From NCBI GenBank assembly GCA_025927795.1, contig JAICKT010000237.1:1-6886 (forward strand): DNA of 6,886 nt, written 5' to 3'. Made by a program: the position numbers and the translations under genes. Origin of the DNA: Parafilimonas sp. (GTDB lineage Bacteria > Bacteroidota > Bacteroidia > Chitinophagales > Chitinophagaceae). Within the stretch, counting starts at the first letter, position 1. Each line of letters starts with the position of its first letter. Below the pieces are notes generated by a model, which was not told the DNA's origin, made no database searches, and worked only from the letters and a program-made list of their open reading frames with translations. This document shows, one piece after another, positions 4,417-6,886 of the stretch.

Positions 4417-6876
4417 TTATTTTCCGATCACAATCTTAGTTGTATAATGACAATCGTCACGCTCAACAACCAAAGTATATATTCCGTTAGTCAATTTATT
4501 TTCCAAATTTGCATTTGCCGAAATATTTCCTTTTACAAGTCCAACATCCTTCTGCCATACTTTTTCTCCTAGGCTGTTGTACAACACGACCGTTGTTTTT
4601 GCTTCTTTAGAAGGCAATAGCATTTGTACAATGAAGTTACCGTTGTTTGGTACCGGCATTACTTTTACAGTAGCCTTGCTTTGTGCGATAAGTTCATTCG
4701 TACCTGTTGAACCTTGAGATGCAAAGGCAGAAGAGCTGCTTGTGGTAAAATCTTTACCTCTTTTCCAGTTTGACGTATCGCTATTGCATAATGTTCTTAT
4801 CCGCCACTCGTACGATGTTGATGATGAAAGATTAGTTAGATTATAGCTTGTAGAAACGGCTATTTTTTTATTTGTCCATTCAGTTGTGCCTAATATGCGG
4901 TAACTGAGTCTGAAGCCAACAGCAGAAGAAGCAGGCATGGTCCAACTTAATGTTGCAGATGTAGCGGTAACATTTGTAACTTTTAATTTTGTTGCGGCTA
5001 CACATTGGTCTAGCGTCATAAAATCGAATGGAGCAGACCAATCTGAGCTATCTGTTCCTCCTCCGCAGATTGATTTAACCTGGGCCTGGTAACTTACACC
5101 CGGTTTAAGATTTGCAAACTTCAAAGCAGTGTCAGTTATACCTCTTTTGTAAATATATTTTGTTGTGCCTGTTGGATACCTTCTTAAAGTATATGAAGTA
5201 GCTGTTGAAACCTTTGACCATGTTAGCAAACCATGTGTAGAATTTATGTAAACAATACCGGTAATGGTTGGTGAAGTACATAAGCCCTCATCAATTTGAC
5301 CGTTGCAGTTATTGTCTTTACCGTCTGCGATTTCCGGAGCACCGGGATAGGTGTTTGCATCAGTGTCATCACAATCCCCGCTTGTTGCAGTAAGCTCTGT
5401 TGCAAGTTTATAACCTGAAGGTCTTTCACATTGTGTTTGAGTAGTACCATCACTGTAGCCATCATCATCTGCATCTTTATACCAAACAGTAGCGGGATTT
5501 ATTGCAGCATCATTGTCGTTACAATCTGTATTGTTTGTTACATAGCCATCAGGTTGAGTGCAACTTTGGATGCTGTTGCCGGGATCTCCATAAGTATCCC
5601 CATCATTATCTGCATAATAAGTTTGTGGTGTGCAATCATCATTCTGTATTGTACCTATGCCCTGCCCATCACTTATGCTTGCATTGGCGCTTACATTGCT
5701 TAGGTTCACATAAAAATTTTCATCAGGTTCAACTTTTGTATCGCCGTTTACCGTAACATCAAAAGTATAAGTAGTGCTGTCCTGGTGAATGCTTTGATTC
5801 GTAAGTGAATTTGCCACGTAATCATTATCTGTAGTGGTAGCTGTATTATCAGCTGTTCCAACATCAAATGTAATTCCCGGACCGGCTGGTGAAGATGAAG
5901 TGACAGTAAATGTGAATGTAGTTGTGCCGCTGTTGCCTTCATATTCAGAAACATCATCAATACTTAAAGTTGGATGCTGATAAATGTTTTCAACAACATT
6001 GCCACCTGAACTTCCGGCGAAATTCACAGTTCCATTATATTGAGCAGAAAGAGTATCCTTTCCCGCAGAACTAAATGAGGTGATGCAAGTGGCAGTGCCA
6101 TTGCTAACGGCTTGAGCATCGCATCCTGAAATGTCATTAGTACCATTTTTGAAAGTTACTGTGCCTCCGTTTACTGTACTGGTGCTTGTAACAGTTGCAG
6201 TAAGCGTTACAGAATTATTTGGAGATGCAGTGTAAGGACTTAAATTGTTCGAACTTAAATTTGTTGTTGTGATTGATGGTACTGTATGTGTTATAGTAAT
6301 ACTCCAGCCACCTGAAATGCTTCCACCAAAGCCGCTTTCTACATCCTCCACATAGAGGTTCCATGTGCCATTGGGAGAAGTGCCGGCAAAATTGCTTGCA
6401 AGCGTTCCTGAACCGGTGGGGGCTGCTTTTGAATAAGGAGAGGCAGGTGCAGGTGAAGGAAACGAAACATTCAAGCCATTTTGTGCCTCATAATCTGACG
6501 GCCTATAAGTTCCGGTTATCAGGCTATTTTGAGACAAAGCGGAAGAAGCAGCATCGTTAATTGTAATATCGAGGCCCGATACTTGTGTAGCACCTCCCGC
6601 TCCTCCCCAAAAAACCAAATTTTGTCCTCCGGGTCCAACAAGCAGCATATAAACATCGCTCGGAAATTGATGACTAAAGCCATTGATCTTTACACTAATG
6701 CTTACTATCGTTCCTGACATGCCGGATACGACTATGCTTGAAGGATACGGGGTAGCAGAAGCGTTATCATTTATTGTAATTGCATTTGTGTTGGAAAATG
6801 TTGTTTGTGCAATTGCAAGTTGTGCAGAAAAAACAGAGATCAAAAACAGCAATAGAATTGTAAAATTTTTTCTCAT
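4417..6876 (-). CDS. Multidomain secreted protein with T9SS C-terminal sorting domain
   Basis: This complete 819-residue protein starts at ATG 6876-6874. Residues 1-23 form a signal peptide (MRKN, hydrophobic core, AIAQ near the cut). The domains in order are a proprotein convertase P-like domain at about 25-197 (ending PNGTWNLYVEDVESG and GGWSITIT); an Ig-like beta domain at about 201-298 with C252 and C264; a Calx-beta domain at about 302-414 (VNGDTKVEPDENFYVNLSN, GIGTIQNDD); two Asp-rich thrombospondin/MopE-type metal-binding repeats at about 420-461 and 464-531 (YADNDGDTYGD, DCNDNDAAINP, DCDDTDANTYPGAPE, DNNCNGQIDEG); two fibronectin type III domains at about 534-622 and 625-712; and a T9SS type A sorting domain at about 736-819 (VMPVPNNGNF, LYNSLGEKVW, GIYTLVVE, KIVIGK). 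Export through Sec and then the type IX system to the surface or medium is expected. No catalytic domain is visible; a calcium-bound adhesin or matrix role is inference. Confidence 0.92.
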   Translation of the reverse strand: MRKNFTILLLFLISVFSAQLAIAQTTFSNTNAITINDNASATPYPSSIVVSGMSGTIVSISVKINGFSHQFPSDVYMLLVGPGGQNLVFWGGAGGATQVSGLDITINDAASSALSQNSLITGTYRPSDYEAQNGLNVSFPSPAPASPYSKAAPTGSGTLASNFAGTSPNGTWNLYVEDVESGFGGSISGGWSITITHTVPSITTTNLSSNNLSPYTASPNNSVTLTATVTSTSTVNGGTVTFKNGTNDISGCDAQAVSNGTATCITSFSSAGKDTLSAQYNGTVNFAGSSGGNVVENIYQHPTLSIDDVSEYEGNSGTTTFTFTVTSSSPAGPGITFDVGTADNTATTTDNDYVANSLTNQSIHQDSTTYTFDVTVNGDTKVEPDENFYVNLSNVSANASISDGQGIGTIQNDDCTPQTYYADNDGDTYGDPGNSIQSCTQPDGYVTNNTDCNDNDAAINPATVWYKDADDDGYSDGTTQTQCERPSGYKLATELTATSGDCDDTDANTYPGAPEIADGKDNNCNGQIDEGLCTSPTITGIVYINSTHGLLTWSKVSTATSYTLRRYPTGTTKYIYKRGITDTALKFANLKPGVSYQAQVKSICGGGTDSSDWSAPFDFMTLDQCVAATKLKVTNVTATSATLSWTMPASSAVGFRLSYRILGTTEWTNKKIAVSTSYNLTNLSSSTSYEWRIRTLCNSDTSNWKRGKDFTTSSSSAFASQGSTGTNELIAQSKATVKVMPVPNNGNFIVQMLLPSKEAKTTVVLYNSLGEKVWQKDVGLVKGNISANANLENKLTNGIYTLVVERDDCHYTTKIVIGK

Positions 6877-6886
6877 AGCGTAGAAT

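Noticed and set aside
4309..4572. Plus-strand open frame of 87 codons crossing the end of the large secreted protein gene
   Set aside because: It overlaps the conserved T9SS sorting domain in antisense and has no family features or promoter.
5431..5756. Plus-strand Cys/His/Ile-rich frames opposite the Asp-rich repeats
   Set aside because: Their odd composition comes from reading the repetitive Asp and Asn codons of the real gene in reverse.

Overview
The window looks like ordinary chromosome from a Bacteroidota bacterium, probably a Chitinophagaceae-type soil or freshwater member. Four things point there. A large secreted protein ends in a type IX secretion (T9SS) sorting domain. Recognisable promoters have the Bacteroidota form TTG-N18-20-TAnnTTTG rather than TTGACA/TATAAT. 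Start codons lack clear Shine-Dalgarno sequences. Intergenic DNA is AT-rich. The family placement is inference; the phylum is well supported.

Layout from left to right: (1) the first 76 codons of surE on the minus strand, cut by the left edge; (2) a GNAT-family N-acetyltransferase on the plus strand; (3) an acyl-CoA dehydrogenase on the minus strand whose stop codon directly abuts the GNAT stop, and which has its own promoter and a possible operator; (4) a minus-strand cluster transcribed from 3815 down to 1986, made of a 93-residue protein of unknown function, a PhnP-like metallo-beta-lactamase-fold phosphodiesterase and a membrane-anchored ComEA-like helix-hairpin-helix protein; (5) a gene-free stretch with a possible small RNA (weak promoter, hairpin, strong terminator), then tRNA-Val(UAC) with its own promoter and terminator; (6) a quiet 190-base stretch; (7) a complete 819-residue surface or secreted protein on the minus strand with P-domain, Ig-like, Calx-beta, thrombospondin/MopE-type metal-binding, two fibronectin type III and T9SS C-terminal domains.

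The genes do not form one pathway. surE (nucleotide phosphatase) and the acyl-CoA dehydrogenase (fatty or branched-chain acid catabolism) are housekeeping metabolism. The cluster at 1986-3815 may be one transcript but its joint role is not evident. The large protein is a calcium-dependent-looking surface or matrix protein with no visible catalytic domain. I see no mobile element, CRISPR array, defence system or clearly new system. The points most worth a second look are the possible small RNA at about 3948-4016, the promoter-operator arrangement before the acyl-CoA dehydrogenase, and the unknown 93-residue gene.
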